A stretch of DNA of 43,160 nucleotides from Microlunatus flavus (GTDB lineage: Bacteria; Actinomycetota; Actinomycetes; Propionibacteriales; Propionibacteriaceae): NCBI RefSeq assembly GCF_900110855.1, contig NZ_FOFA01000014.1, positions 1-43,160 of the forward strand, in the 5' to 3' direction. This document shows, piece by piece, positions 25,147 to 33,662 of this stretch. A model generated the notes under the pieces. The model was not told where the DNA came from. It ran no database searches and was given only the letters and a program-made list of their open reading frames with translations. A program made the translations under genes and the position numbers. The stretch's first letter is position 1, and each line of letters starts with the position of its first letter.

Positions 25147-26262
25147 ATGGACCGGCACGAGGCCCTCGCGCGGCGGCTCGCCGCGCAGCAGCTCGACCGC
25201 CCGGTGGCGCAGCGTCCGCTGGGCGACGCCGCGGTGCTCGACCTGGGCGTGCAGGACACCGGGCGCGACGGGGCGAGCTGGGCGCTGGCCAACCGCGGGG
25301 TGCCGGTGCCCGGGCCCGAGGCGCTCGTGACCTCCGAGGAGCTGGCGCTGGTGTGGAGCCTGCGCGGCGCTCCCCACTACTACCGGCGCGCGGACCTGCC
25401 GGGCGTGCTCGACGCGACCAGCCCGTACGACGACGCCGACGCCCGCAGGCGCACCCTCGACGCGAGCCGGCCGCTGACGGCGGCGGGCATCGGGATGCGC
25501 GAGGCGATGGGCGTCGTCGCGACCACCATGCGCGAGGTCGTCGCCGCGCCGACCGCGAAGGGCGACCTCTCCGGCGCGCTGACCGAGCGGCTCGACGAGC
25601 CGTACCTGCGCTGGTGCAACCCCTGCCAGGCGACGCACGTGTACGAGCAGACGTTCCGGCTCTCGGGGCTGGCCGCCGGCCTCGAGCTGGAGCCGGGCAC
25701 CTCGCCCCCGGTCCTGCGGCGCATCCCGGGCTGGCGTCGCGGCGCCGCGCTCGGCGACCCCGAGCGCGCGCCGGAGCGCCTGCGGGTGGTCGACGCGTAC
25801 GTCCGGCTGTGCGGGCCGACGACGCCGGCGGCCACGGCGGCGTTCCTGGACGTGCCGCCCGCGGTCGTCAAGGGGCACTGGCCGACGGGTGCCACAGAGG
25901 TCGACGTCGACGGCAGCCGGGCCTGGGCGCTGCCCGGCCTGCCCGAGCCCGCGGCCACGGACGGGCTGGTCCGGCTGCTGGGGCCGTTCGACCTGTGGCT
26001 GCAGGCCCGCGACCGCGAGGTCGTGGTGCCCGACCGCAGCCGGCACAAGGCGCTGTGGCCGACGCTCGGACGCCCCGGCGCCGTACTCGTCGGCACCGAC
26101 GTCGCCGGCACCTGGCGCCCGAAGGCGTCCGGGAAGAAGCTGTCCCTCACGGTGGAGGTGTGGGACCGGCTGGCGGCGGCCGACCGCGACCGGGTGGGCG
26201 AGCAGGCCGAGCGCCTGGCCACGCACCGTGGCGTGACACTCACGGAGGTCGTCTGGGTCTGA
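25147..26262 (+). CDS. HTH_42 (AlkZ/YcaQ-like) winged-helix DNA-binding protein
   Basis: Protein of 371 aa of the HTH_42 superfamily (formerly DUF1006), which includes the DNA glycosylases AlkZ and AlkX/YcaQ that act on alkylated or crosslinked DNA. The ATG at 25147 has GAGGAGG 5 nt upstream. Visible family landmarks: ALARRLAAQQL, LGVQDTGRDGASWALANRG (the position of the glycosylase catalytic Q-x-Q/D motif, here QDT), LALVWSLRGAPHYYRRADL, and LLGPFDLWLQARDREVVV with RPGAVLVGTDVAGTWRPK in the C-terminal domain. The motif is not the canonical QxQ, so activity is uncertain. It stands alone, with a large stem-loop in front and a terminator behind. Confidence 0.78.
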   Translation: MDRHEALARRLAAQQLDRPVAQRPLGDAAVLDLGVQDTGRDGASWALANRGVPVPGPEALVTSEELALVWSLRGAPHYYRRADLPGVLDATSPYDDADARRRTLDASRPLTAAGIGMREAMGVVATTMREVVAAPTAKGDLSGALTERLDEPYLRWCNPCQATHVYEQTFRLSGLAAGLELEPGTSPPVLRRIPGWRRGAALGDPERAPERLRVVDAYVRLCGPTTPAATAAFLDVPPAVVKGHWPTGATEVDVDGSRAWALPGLPEPAATDGLVRLLGPFDLWLQARDREVVVPDRSRHKALWPTLGRPGAVLVGTDVAGTWRPKASGKKLSLTVEVWDRLAAADRDRVGEQAERLATHRGVTLTEVVWV

Positions 26263-26272
26263 CCGAGGTGAT

Positions 26273-26313
26273 CGGGTGGGATCGTGCACCGTGACGGTGC
26301 AGGATCACTCCCG
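26273..26313. terminator. Bidirectional hairpin between the HTH_42 gene and ligD
   Basis: A 19-bp imperfect inverted repeat (26273-26291 with 26295-26313, three mismatches, 3-nt loop) sits 10 bp after one stop codon and 18 bp before the other. It is followed on plus by the T-containing TTGTCGTCGCTGTTG. Confidence 0.7.
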
Positions 26314-26331
26314 TTGTCGTCGCTGTTGCCG

Positions 26332-28980
26332 TCAGGGCCGCTCCCAGACCACCTGCTCCGCGTCCTTGTCGGGGCGCAGGCCGCGCCAGACGGGGTGCCG
26401 CATGCGGCCCGGGCCGGTCAGCTCGGCGTAGGTGACCTCGCCGACGAGGTCGGGGCGGACCCAGTGCGCGTCGCGCGCGTCCTCGCGGGGAACGCCGACC
26501 AGCGACGGCGTCGGCTGCGCCCGCTCGTCGAGGCGGGCCTGCAGGTCGGCGAGGGAACGTCCGTCGAAGCCGGATCCCACCCGGCCGACGTACTGCAGCC
26601 CCTCGGGCGAGGGGATGCCCATCAGCAGGGAGCCGAACGTCGCGCTCCGGCCACCCTGACCGGGCCGCCAGCCCGCCACGACGACCTCCTGGGTGAGGAA
26701 GTTCTTGATCTTGAGCCACGTACGGCCCCGCCGCCCGGGCGCGTAGACCGAGTCGGTCCGCTTGGCCACCACGCCCTCGAGGCGGAGCTGGCGGCTGACG
26801 TCGCGGGCGGCCTGCAGGTCGCCGTGGAAGACCGGCGGCACGTGGACCCGCTCGCCGAGGTCGTCGAGGCCGAGCCCCTCCAGGACCTCGCGGCGCTCGG
26901 CGTACGGCCGCCCGAGCAGCGACTCCCCGTCGAGCTCGAGGACGTCGAAGACCATGAGCTGCCCCGGCCAGGTCTGCGCGGCGCGCTCGATGTCGGCGCC
27001 ACGCGTGAGGTTGATGCGGTTCTGCAGCAGCCCGAAGTCCGGCCGCCCGGACGCGTCGGTCACCACGATCTCGCCGTCGAGCACGGCGCTGCGCACGTCG
27101 AGCCGGGCGAGGGGTTCGACCACGTCCGGGTACGCGGCGGACTCGTCGCGGCCCTTGCGGCTCAGCAGCAGTACCCGCCCGGCGGCGAGGTAGGCGACCG
27201 CCCGCACGCCGTCCCACTTCATCTCGAACGCCCAGCCCTCCTCGGGCCCGAAGTGCTTGCCGTCGTCCAGCGTCGCCAGCATGGGCGCGACCTCGGCGGG
27301 GAAGTCCTCGGTGGCTCCCTGGGCGTCGGGCTGGTCCTCGGTCGAGGGACGCCGACCTCGTCGAGGCCCTTCGACAGGCTCAGGGAGCGTTCCCCGGTCG
27401 GGCCTTTCGGCGGGCTCAGGGAGCGTTCCCCGGTCGGGCCCTTCGGCGGGCTCAGGGAGCGTCGCGCGCTCCGGCTCGGCAGCGGGCTGGCCCACGTTCC
27501 CTGAGCCTGTCGAAGGGCTCCCTGCCTCGTCGTACTCCGGCTCGGCCTCCATCAGGTGCATGAGCCAGTTGCGGTCCGCCTTGCCGCCGCCGCGGCCGGT
27601 GTGGATCAGCGCGAACGTGCGGCGCCCGCCGCCGAGCCCGCCGTCGGGGCGGCCCTGCAGGGTCGCGATGACCTCCTTGCCCTCGCGCCACTTGTGCAGG
27701 CGGAACGTGCCGGCGTCCCAGATGCTCACCTGCCCGCCGCCGTACTCGCCGTGGGGGATGCCGCCCTCGAACGTCGCGTACTCCATCGGGTGGTCCTCGG
27801 TCATGACGGCCAGCCGGTTGCTCTTCGGGTCGGTCGGCGGCGACTTGGGCACCGCCCAGCTCACGAGCACGCCGTCGTGCTCCAGGCGGAAGTCCCAGTG
27901 CAGCGCGCGGGCGTGGTGCTCCTGGATGACGAAGATCGGCTCCTGCCCCGCGGCTCGGCGCGGCGCCGGCGGCGCGTCCGGTACGGGTTCCGGCGTGCGC
28001 TGGGCGTCGCGCATGCTCCGGTACGTGCTGAGCCGGTCGCGCGCCGCCGGCTCGAGCCGCCCGGGGTCGGGGGCGAGGGGTGCGAGCAGGTCGCCCCGCT
28101 CCGCGACCCGGGCGAGCACGTCGGCGTACGTCAGCTGCGCGAGGTCGGGCTCCTCGAGCTCCTCCCAGGTCCGCGGGGCGGCGACGTGCGGTTCGGGCCG
28201 GCCGCGCAGCGAGTAGGGCGAGACCGTGGTCTTGCTGCCGTTGTTCTGGCTCCAGTCGACGAACACCTTCCCGTCGCGCTCGCTGCGCTTCATGCTGCTG
28301 ATCACGCGGTCCGGGGCGTCCGCCTCGAGGGCCCGGGCGAGCTCGCGCGCGAGCGCCGTCGCCTGCTCGGGCGTCTGGTCGCCGTCGAGGGGCGCGTAGA
28401 GGTGGATGCCCTTGCTGCCGCTCGTCACCGGGAGCGGGTCGTGCCCGATGTCGCGCAGCACGGCCCGTGCGGCGCGGGCCACCTCGGCCACGTCCGCCAG
28501 GCTCACCCCGGGGCCCGGGTCGAGGTCGAGCACGAGCCGGTCCGGGTTCTGCGGGGTGCCGTCGTCGGCGAAGCGCCACTGCGGCACGTGGATCTCCAGG
28601 CCGGCGAGCTGGGCGATCCAGGTCAGCGTCGCCAGGTCGTCGACGACGGGGTAGTCGTTGGCGTGGTCGCGGTGCTGGATGGGGAAGCGGCGCACCCAGT
28701 CCGGCGTGCCGGCGCCGAGGTCCTTGGCGAAGAACACCCCGCGCGAGGACTGCGGTTCCGGCTCGGTCCCGACGCCGTCGGGCCAGCGCTTGCGGGTGGC
28801 CGGGCGCTGCCAGAGGTGCGGCAGCATCGTCGGCCCGACCTCGGCGTAGTAGGCGATGACGTCGCCCTTGGTGGTGCCGGTGGCGGGGTAGAGCACCTTG
28901 TCCAGGTTCGTCAGCTTGAGCGTGCGGCCGTCGACGGTGACGCTCTGGCCCTGGGACGTGCTCCGTGCGGCGCGGGCCAT
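26332..28980 (-). CDS. ligD: Multifunctional ATP-dependent DNA ligase LigD (Pol-PE-Lig)
   Basis: Non-homologous end-joining enzyme, 882 aa, with the domain order of mycobacterial LigD. Polymerase/primase domain about 12-300, with the metal-binding pair Asp152 and Asp154 in LVLDLDPGPG. Phosphoesterase domain about 345-480, with HHARALHWDFRLEHDG (His355, His361, Asp363) and PHGEYGGG (His410). Ligase domain about 560-882, with the adenylated Lys588 in EMKWDGVR. The start is the ATG at 28980, 5 nt after a minus-strand TACCCT, so the mRNA is probably leaderless; the open frame back to 29076 has no support. The linker at about 484-550 is built from in-frame copies of an intergenic repeat and reads as 12-residue repeats (PDRGTLPEPAE). 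Ku, its partner, is encoded 1.8 kb away. Confidence 0.95.
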   Translation of the reverse strand: MARAARSTSQGQSVTVDGRTLKLTNLDKVLYPATGTTKGDVIAYYAEVGPTMLPHLWQRPATRKRWPDGVGTEPEPQSSRGVFFAKDLGAGTPDWVRRFPIQHRDHANDYPVVDDLATLTWIAQLAGLEIHVPQWRFADDGTPQNPDRLVLDLDPGPGVSLADVAEVARAARAVLRDIGHDPLPVTSGSKGIHLYAPLDGDQTPEQATALARELARALEADAPDRVISSMKRSERDGKVFVDWSQNNGSKTTVSPYSLRGRPEPHVAAPRTWEELEEPDLAQLTYADVLARVAERGDLLAPLAPDPGRLEPAARDRLSTYRSMRDAQRTPEPVPDAPPAPRRAAGQEPIFVIQEHHARALHWDFRLEHDGVLVSWAVPKSPPTDPKSNRLAVMTEDHPMEYATFEGGIPHGEYGGGQVSIWDAGTFRLHKWREGKEVIATLQGRPDGGLGGGRRTFALIHTGRGGGKADRNWLMHLMEAEPEYDEAGSPSTGSGNVGQPAAEPERATLPEPAEGPDRGTLPEPAERPDRGTLPEPVEGPRRGRRPSTEDQPDAQGATEDFPAEVAPMLATLDDGKHFGPEEGWAFEMKWDGVRAVAYLAAGRVLLLSRKGRDESAAYPDVVEPLARLDVRSAVLDGEIVVTDASGRPDFGLLQNRINLTRGADIERAAQTWPGQLMVFDVLELDGESLLGRPYAERREVLEGLGLDDLGERVHVPPVFHGDLQAARDVSRQLRLEGVVAKRTDSVYAPGRRGRTWLKIKNFLTQEVVVAGWRPGQGGRSATFGSLLMGIPSPEGLQYVGRVGSGFDGRSLADLQARLDERAQPTPSLVGVPREDARDAHWVRPDLVGEVTYAELTGPGRMRHPVWRGLRPDKDAEQVVWERP
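27365..27520. repeat. CCTTCGACAGGCTCAGGG-type repeats inside ligD
   Basis: Three direct copies with a 36-bp period (27365-27400, 27401-27436, 27437-~27463) and one inverted copy (about 27494-27518). All are in frame with ligD and encode the Pol-PE/Lig linker. Related copies lie at 31707-31870. Confidence 0.88.
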
Positions 28981-28985
28981 GAGGG

Positions 28986-28991
28986 AGGGTA
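28986..28991 (-). promoter_or_regulatory. -10 element for leaderless ligD
   Basis: Minus-strand TACCCT lies 5 nt before the ATG at 28980; no ribosome binding site is visible. Confidence 0.5.
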
Positions 28992-29213
28992 ACGCGCCGC
29001 GTCCGTCGACGGCCGCGACCAGCCCGCCCGGGGCGGGTGATCTTCTTAGCGAGGCTCTCGACCGATGCCTAGCCACGCTGTCGATCTTGCTCAGTCAACC
29101 TATTGATCTTGGTCGTGCGCGACCGTTCGGCCTGGTCAGAGCGCTCTTCCCAAGCGTGGCGGGCCCTGCCAGGATGCGGGCACCCCACTCCTCCCCGCAG
29201 ACCGGAGCCGCTC

Positions 29214-30755
29214 GTGAAGAAGCCCTTGATCGCCGGAGTCGCCGCCCTGGGGGTGACCGCCCTGCTCGCCCCCGCCACGCCGGCGTTTGCCGTCGATCCC
29301 GTCGACTCGTCCAGGCTCCGTACGGCGGTGACCGTCGGCGGCATCCTCGAGCACGAACGGGCCCTGCAGGCCATCGCCACCAAGAACGACGGCAACCGCG
29401 CCGCGACGACCAAGGGCTACGAGGCGTCGGTCACGTACGTGACCAAGAAGCTCAAGAAGGCGGGGTTCAAGGTCAAGACGCAGAAGTTCACGTTCCCGCT
29501 CTTCCGTGAGCTGGCCCCGGCCACGCTCGCGCAGGTGACCCCGGACGCCGAGGACTACCCGACCGCCACCTTCGACTACTCCGGGAGCGGCGACGTCACG
29601 GGCACCGTGGTCGTGCCCAAGGGCACGGTGCTGCCGCCGACCGCCGACCCGTCCAGCGTCGCCGGGTGCGAGCCCGGCGACTTCCCCACGGCCTCGGCGA
29701 CCGAGCCCCAGGTCGCTCTGATCCAGCGCGGCGGGTGCGACTTCGTGATCAAGGCCGGGAACGCCGCAGACGCCGGCTACGACGCCGCGATCATCTTCAA
29801 CGAGGGCCAGGAGGGCCGCACGGACCTGTACAACGGCACGCTCGCGACCCCCAGCACCATCCCCGTGGTCGAGGCGGAGTTCGCCACCGGCGACGCGCTG
29901 GTCGCCCAGGCCGCGAAGGGCCCGGTGACCGTGCGGGTCACCACCTCCACCGAGGTCGACCTGAAGGCCAAGACCAAGAACGTCATCGCCGAGACGCCGA
30001 AGGGCAGGAGCGGGACCACGGTCGTGGTCGGCGCGCACCTCGACTCCGTCTTCGAGGGCCCCGGCATCAACGACAACGGCAGCGGCACCGCGACGCTCCT
30101 CGAGATCGCCGAGCAGATGAAGAAGCTCGGCTACACCAAGAAGGGCAAGCTCGAGCGCCAGGTGCGCTTCGCCTTCTGGGGTGCGGAGGAGGAGGGTCTG
30201 CTCGGCTCGCAGGCGTACGTCGACTCCCTGTCGCCGGAGAAGCTGTCGACGATCTACGCCAACCTGAACTTCGACATGGTCGGCTCCCCGAACTACGTGC
30301 GCTTCGTCTACGACGGAGACGGGTCCGCGTTCGAGACCCCCGGTCCGGCGGGGTCGGGGGCGATCGAGAAGATCTTCACCGACTACTTCGACGCGCAGGG
30401 GCTGGCGAGCGCGCCGACCGAGTTCGACGGGCGCTCCGACTACGGCGCGTTCATCGACGCGGGCATCCCGGCCGGCGGGCTCTTCAGCGGCGCCGAGGGG
30501 ATCAAGACGAAGGAGGAGGCCGAGGTGTTCGGCGGGACGGCGGGGGCGCCGTACGACCCCTGCTACCACCAGGCCTGCGACACGGTCTCGAACCTGGACG
30601 AGAAGGCGCTGTTCGAGCTCGGCGACGCGGCCGCGCACGCGACGTTCGTGCTGGCGACGTCGAAGACGGGCCTCTACGTCGACGGGAGCCGGATGGCGAA
30701 GCGTTCGGCCGAGCGGCCCGCGCTGCCCTACCGGGGCTCGAAGGCCGTCGCCTGA
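29214..30755 (+). CDS. Secreted M28 family metallopeptidase with PA domain
   Basis: Zinc aminopeptidase, 513 aa. The GTG at 29214 has GGAG 7 nt upstream and opens a signal peptide ending near TPAFA/VD (residue 26). A protease-associated (PA) domain follows at about 135-245 (VALIQRGGCDFVIKAGNAA). The M28 catalytic domain shows the zinc ligands and catalytic Glu in order: GAHLDSVFEGPGINDNGSGT (His, Asp), FWGAEEEGLLGSQAYV (Glu-Glu), NLNFDMVGSPN (Asp), and CYHQACDTVSN (His). Streptomyces-type aminopeptidases and mycobacterial LpqL share this plan. No lipobox is visible, so it is likely released. It sits between ligD and ku without any obvious functional tie to end joining. Confidence 0.92.
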   Translation: MKKPLIAGVAALGVTALLAPATPAFAVDPVDSSRLRTAVTVGGILEHERALQAIATKNDGNRAATTKGYEASVTYVTKKLKKAGFKVKTQKFTFPLFRELAPATLAQVTPDAEDYPTATFDYSGSGDVTGTVVVPKGTVLPPTADPSSVAGCEPGDFPTASATEPQVALIQRGGCDFVIKAGNAADAGYDAAIIFNEGQEGRTDLYNGTLATPSTIPVVEAEFATGDALVAQAAKGPVTVRVTTSTEVDLKAKTKNVIAETPKGRSGTTVVVGAHLDSVFEGPGINDNGSGTATLLEIAEQMKKLGYTKKGKLERQVRFAFWGAEEEGLLGSQAYVDSLSPEKLSTIYANLNFDMVGSPNYVRFVYDGDGSAFETPGPAGSGAIEKIFTDYFDAQGLASAPTEFDGRSDYGAFIDAGIPAGGLFSGAEGIKTKEEAEVFGGTAGAPYDPCYHQACDTVSNLDEKALFELGDAAAHATFVLATSKTGLYVDGSRMAKRSAERPALPYRGSKAVA

Positions 30756-30787
30756 CACACTGAGGGCCTTCGCGAGGAGGCACACGC

Positions 30788-31702
30788 ATGAGAGCGATCT
30801 GGACCGGGGCGATCACGTTCGGCCTGGTGAACGTCCCGGTCCGGCTCTACAGCGCCACCCAGGACCACGACGTGAGCCTGCACCAGGTGCACGACGCGGA
30901 CGGCGGGCGCATCCGCTACGAGCGGAAGTGCGAGGTGTGCGGCGAGGTCGTGGACTACGCCGACATCGACAAGGCGTACGAGGAGGGCGGCACGACCGTC
31001 GTCCTCACCAGCGACGACCTCAAGGCGCTGCCCGTCGAGCGGAGCCGCGAGATCGAGGTCGTCGAGTTCGTGCCGAGCGAGCAGATCGACCCGGTGCGGT
31101 TCGACCGCAGCTACTTCCTCGAGCCCGACGCGAACGCGGCCAAGGCGTACGCGCTCCTGCTCGACACCCTGCGCGAGACCGACCGGACCGCGGTCGTGCA
31201 GTTCTCGCTGCGGCAGAAGACCCGGCTCGGGGCGCTGCGCGCGTACGGCGACGTGATGATGCTGCAGTCGCTGCTCTGGGACGACGAGGTGCGCGAGGCC
31301 GACTTCGACGCGGTGAAGAAGCCGCCGAAGGTGTCGGACAACGAGAAGAAGATGGCCGCCTCGCTGGTCGAGAACATGTCGGACGACTTCGACCCGGCGT
31401 CGTTCACCGACGACTACCAGGAGCAGCTGCGCACGCTGGTCGCGGCCAAGCTCGAGCAGGGCGACGCGCTCGACACGGCGAAGACGTTCGGCGAGGAGGG
31501 CGACGGCGAAGGTTCCGCGGACGTCATCGACCTCGTCGAGGCCCTGCGCCGCAGTGTCGAGGCCAACCGGGCGAAGCGGGCGGGCTCGGCGGAGAAGAAG
31601 GAGCCTACGAAGAAGGCCGCGCCCACGAAGGCGCCGGCCAAGAAGGCCGCGGCGAAGAAGAAGGCCCCGGCCAAGAAGACGGCGGCGAAGAAGTCGGCCT
31701 GA
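30788..31702 (+). CDS. ku: Non-homologous end-joining protein Ku
   Basis: Homodimeric DNA-end-binding protein, 304 aa, that recruits LigD to double-strand breaks. The family start MRAIWTGAITFGLVNVPVRL is intact, preceded by GAGGAGG. Core landmarks include CEVCGEVVDYADI, RFDRSYFLEPD, KAYALLLDTLRET and MMLQSLLWDDEVREAD. From about residue 250 the chain becomes a Lys/Ala/Pro tail (PTKKAAPTKAPAKKAAAKKK), like the basic extensions of mycobacterial and Streptomyces Ku that bind DNA. The stop is followed within 5 bp by a tandem of the same repeat found inside ligD. Confidence 0.95.
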   Translation: MRAIWTGAITFGLVNVPVRLYSATQDHDVSLHQVHDADGGRIRYERKCEVCGEVVDYADIDKAYEEGGTTVVLTSDDLKALPVERSREIEVVEFVPSEQIDPVRFDRSYFLEPDANAAKAYALLLDTLRETDRTAVVQFSLRQKTRLGALRAYGDVMMLQSLLWDDEVREADFDAVKKPPKVSDNEKKMAASLVENMSDDFDPASFTDDYQEQLRTLVAAKLEQGDALDTAKTFGEEGDGEGSADVIDLVEALRRSVEANRAKRAGSAEKKEPTKKAAPTKAPAKKAAAKKKAPAKKTAAKKSA

Positions 31703-31706
31703 CGAG

Positions 31707-31799
31707 GAACGCTCCCCGAGCTCGTCGAAGGGCCTCCGAACGCTCCCTGAGCTTGTCGAAGGGCCTCCGAACGCTCCGTGAGCTCGTCGAAGGGCCCGG
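31707..31799 (+). repeat. 31-bp tandem repeat downstream of ku
   Basis: Three direct units start at 31707, 31738 and 31769. The unit is GAACGCTCC(C/G)(T/C)GAGCT(C/T)GTCGAAGGG followed by a short CC-rich end. It is the reverse complement of the repeat found inside ligD. Confidence 0.9.
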
Positions 31800-31845
31800 A
31801 CCGGGTCAGTGTCTTCCGACCGCAGCGCAACGCCGACCTCTTCGG

Positions 31846-31870
31846 GGCCCTTCGACAAGCTCAGGGAACG
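31846..31870 (-). repeat. Inverted copy of the ku-downstream repeat
   Basis: GGCCCTTCGACAAGCTCAGG plus GAACG, facing the three tandem units. A transcript through 31707-31870 could fold one of them against this copy. It lies between convergent ku and the CPBP gene. Confidence 0.85.
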
Positions 31871-31903
31871 TTTCTGCGCACGGAACGTCCTCGCGGTGGC
31901 GCG

Positions 31904-32683
31904 TCAGCGGAAGATCAGGGGCAGGACGAAGAGCATCGTCATCGACCAGGTGACGTGGGTCAGGATCGGGGCGAGGACGCCGCCGCCGGCGCGGCGCTGG
32001 AGGCCGGTGACGAGCCCGAGGATCGCGGCGGCGAAGACGAGGACCGGGTTGCCGCCGGCGACGGTGGCCACGGCGTAGAGGACCGTCGAGATCAGCACCG
32101 GGTGCCGGACGCCGATCGCGGCGAAGAGCGCGCCGCGGAAGAAGAGCTCCTCCGCGACCCCGTTGACGAACGTCACGAGCGCGACCAGCCACAGGCTGCC
32201 CGCCTTCGCGTAGCCGAGGACGTCGTTGGTGAAGCCGGCCAGCACGGGGATCTCGCGGATCACCAGGCCGCCGACGACGAACGTCGCCGCCAGCAGCAGG
32301 CCGAGGACGATCGGGGTCACGACGGGCCGGCGGATCCGGCTGCCGAAGACGATGTGGCCGAGGTGCAGGGGCCCGGAGAGCAGGCTCCCCACCACCCAGG
32401 TCGCGGCGAGGCCGAAGGTCAGCGGGTAGAACGAAGCGTCGCCGGGCTCGGTGGAGAAGGACAGGCCGAGCAGGGTCGCGCCGAGCACGAGGGTGGCGGC
32501 GACCACGATCCGCCGCCGCAGGAACTGCCCGTCGGACTGCCGGTGGTCCCGCTCGACCTTGTCGATCAGGACGGGCCGGACCACCCCGACCGCACGTTCG
32601 CTCAGCCGCGGCCGGCGGCGTACGCCGGTGGCGCCGTGCGCCCCGTGGCTCTCGGGCGCCGGACGGGTCTCGTCGTCGGGCAC
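31904..32683 (-). CDS. CPBP family (CAAX protease/bacteriocin-processing-like) membrane protein
   Basis: Membrane protein of 259 aa with a ~55-residue polar N-terminus and about six to seven hydrophobic segments. The first CPBP motif is intact (AEELFFRG, Glu178, Glu179, Arg183), and motif 3 is present as LTHVTWS (His243). The second motif, normally FxxxH, reads LYAVAT with no His at the expected place, so proteolytic activity is doubtful. The GTG at 32683 lies 5 bp after the stop of the epimerase-like gene and lacks its own ribosome binding site, so it is probably translated by coupling. Substrate unknown. Confidence 0.82.
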   Translation of the reverse strand: MPDDETRPAPESHGAHGATGVRRRPRLSERAVGVVRPVLIDKVERDHRQSDGQFLRRRIVVAATLVLGATLLGLSFSTEPGDASFYPLTFGLAATWVVGSLLSGPLHLGHIVFGSRIRRPVVTPIVLGLLLAATFVVGGLVIREIPVLAGFTNDVLGYAKAGSLWLVALVTFVNGVAEELFFRGALFAAIGVRHPVLISTVLYAVATVAGGNPVLVFAAAILGLVTGLQRRAGGGVLAPILTHVTWSMTMLFVLPLIFR

Positions 32684-32688
32684 GCGGC

Positions 32689-33615
32689 TCAGCCGGCGGC
32701 GGCGTCGGTCGCAGAGTGGGCCAGCGCGCGTTCCCGCTCGGCCATCGCCTCGCGCACGGCGTCGTCGTAGCCGAGCAGCCGCCGCGGCACGACCGCCTTG
32801 ATCGCGTCGTCGGTGACGACCACCTCGTTGCTCATCGAGTCGATGAGGTTGCGCGCGGTCTCGAGGTCGACGTCGGTGACGAAGGACAGCCAGTACGAGG
32901 ACAGGCGCGGGGTGAGCAGCGGGACGGCGAGCATCGGCAGCGGGCGGTGCTTGATCACGATCGACGCGCGCTGCATCATCTGCGCGTACGTCAGCACGTC
33001 CGGCCCGCCGATCTCGAAGACGCGGCCCTCCGCCTCCGCGGGCTCGAGCACCCCGACCAGGTACGCGACCGCGTCCTGCAGGGCGATCGGCTGGGTCCGG
33101 GTGGTCGTCCAGTGCGGCACGACCATGGCCGGCAGGTGGTCGACGAGCTGGCGCGTGATCTCCCAGGAGATGCCGCCGTGGCCGACCACGATCGCCGCAC
33201 GGAGCACCGTCACCGGCACCCCGTCCTGCCCGAGCAGGTGCTCGACCTCGCGGCGCGAGCGCAGGTGCGCCGACAGGTCCTGGTTGTCGCGACCCAGGCC
33301 GCCGAGGTAGACGATCCGGCGTACGCCGGCCGCCGCGGCCGCCTGGCTGAAGTCCTTCGCCGCCCTCGCGTCGGCGTCCTCGAAGTCCTCGCGGTCGAGG
33401 GAGTGAACCAGGTAGTAGGCGGCGTCGGCGCCCTCGAGCGCGCCGCGCAGGCTGGCCGCGTCGGACACGTCGCCGTGGACCGGGTCGCCCGCGCCCTCGT
33501 AGTCGTCAGGGTGCCGGGTCATCGCCCGCACGGTGTGCCCGGCGTCGACCAACGCCGAGCACAGGTGGGAGCCGACGAAGCCCGAGGCCCCGGTGACGGT
33601 CACGGTCAGCGGCAC
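32689..33615 (-). CDS. NAD(P)-binding epimerase-like protein (atypical SDR)
   Basis: Rossmann-fold protein, 308 aa, of the NAD(P)H-binding/NDUFA9-like atypical short-chain dehydrogenases. The nucleotide-binding motif is TVTGASGFVGSHL (5-17). HGDVSDAASLRGALEGADAAYYLVHSL and VRRIVYLGGLG follow as in this group, but a canonical YxxxK catalytic pair is not evident, so it may bind cofactor without normal dehydrogenase activity. The GTG at 33615 has AAGGAG 7 nt upstream. First gene of a two-gene unit with the CPBP protein. Confidence 0.85.
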   Translation of the reverse strand: MPLTVTVTGASGFVGSHLCSALVDAGHTVRAMTRHPDDYEGAGDPVHGDVSDAASLRGALEGADAAYYLVHSLDREDFEDADARAAKDFSQAAAAAGVRRIVYLGGLGRDNQDLSAHLRSRREVEHLLGQDGVPVTVLRAAIVVGHGGISWEITRQLVDHLPAMVVPHWTTTRTQPIALQDAVAYLVGVLEPAEAEGRVFEIGGPDVLTYAQMMQRASIVIKHRPLPMLAVPLLTPRLSSYWLSFVTDVDLETARNLIDSMSNEVVVTDDAIKAVVPRRLLGYDDAVREAMAERERALAHSATDAAAG

Positions 33616-33662
33616 GTCCTGCTCCTTCCCTCGCCTGATCGCCTGCGAGCGTACGGCGTCCG

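Noticed and set aside
24109-26289. 726-codon minus-strand ORF
   Set aside because: Its upstream two thirds are antisense to the HTH_42 gene and run through the stem-loop; the real oxidoreductase starts at 24978.
31707-31870. CRISPR array
   Set aside because: The repeat units are directly adjacent without unique spacers, one copy is inverted, and no cas genes are present.
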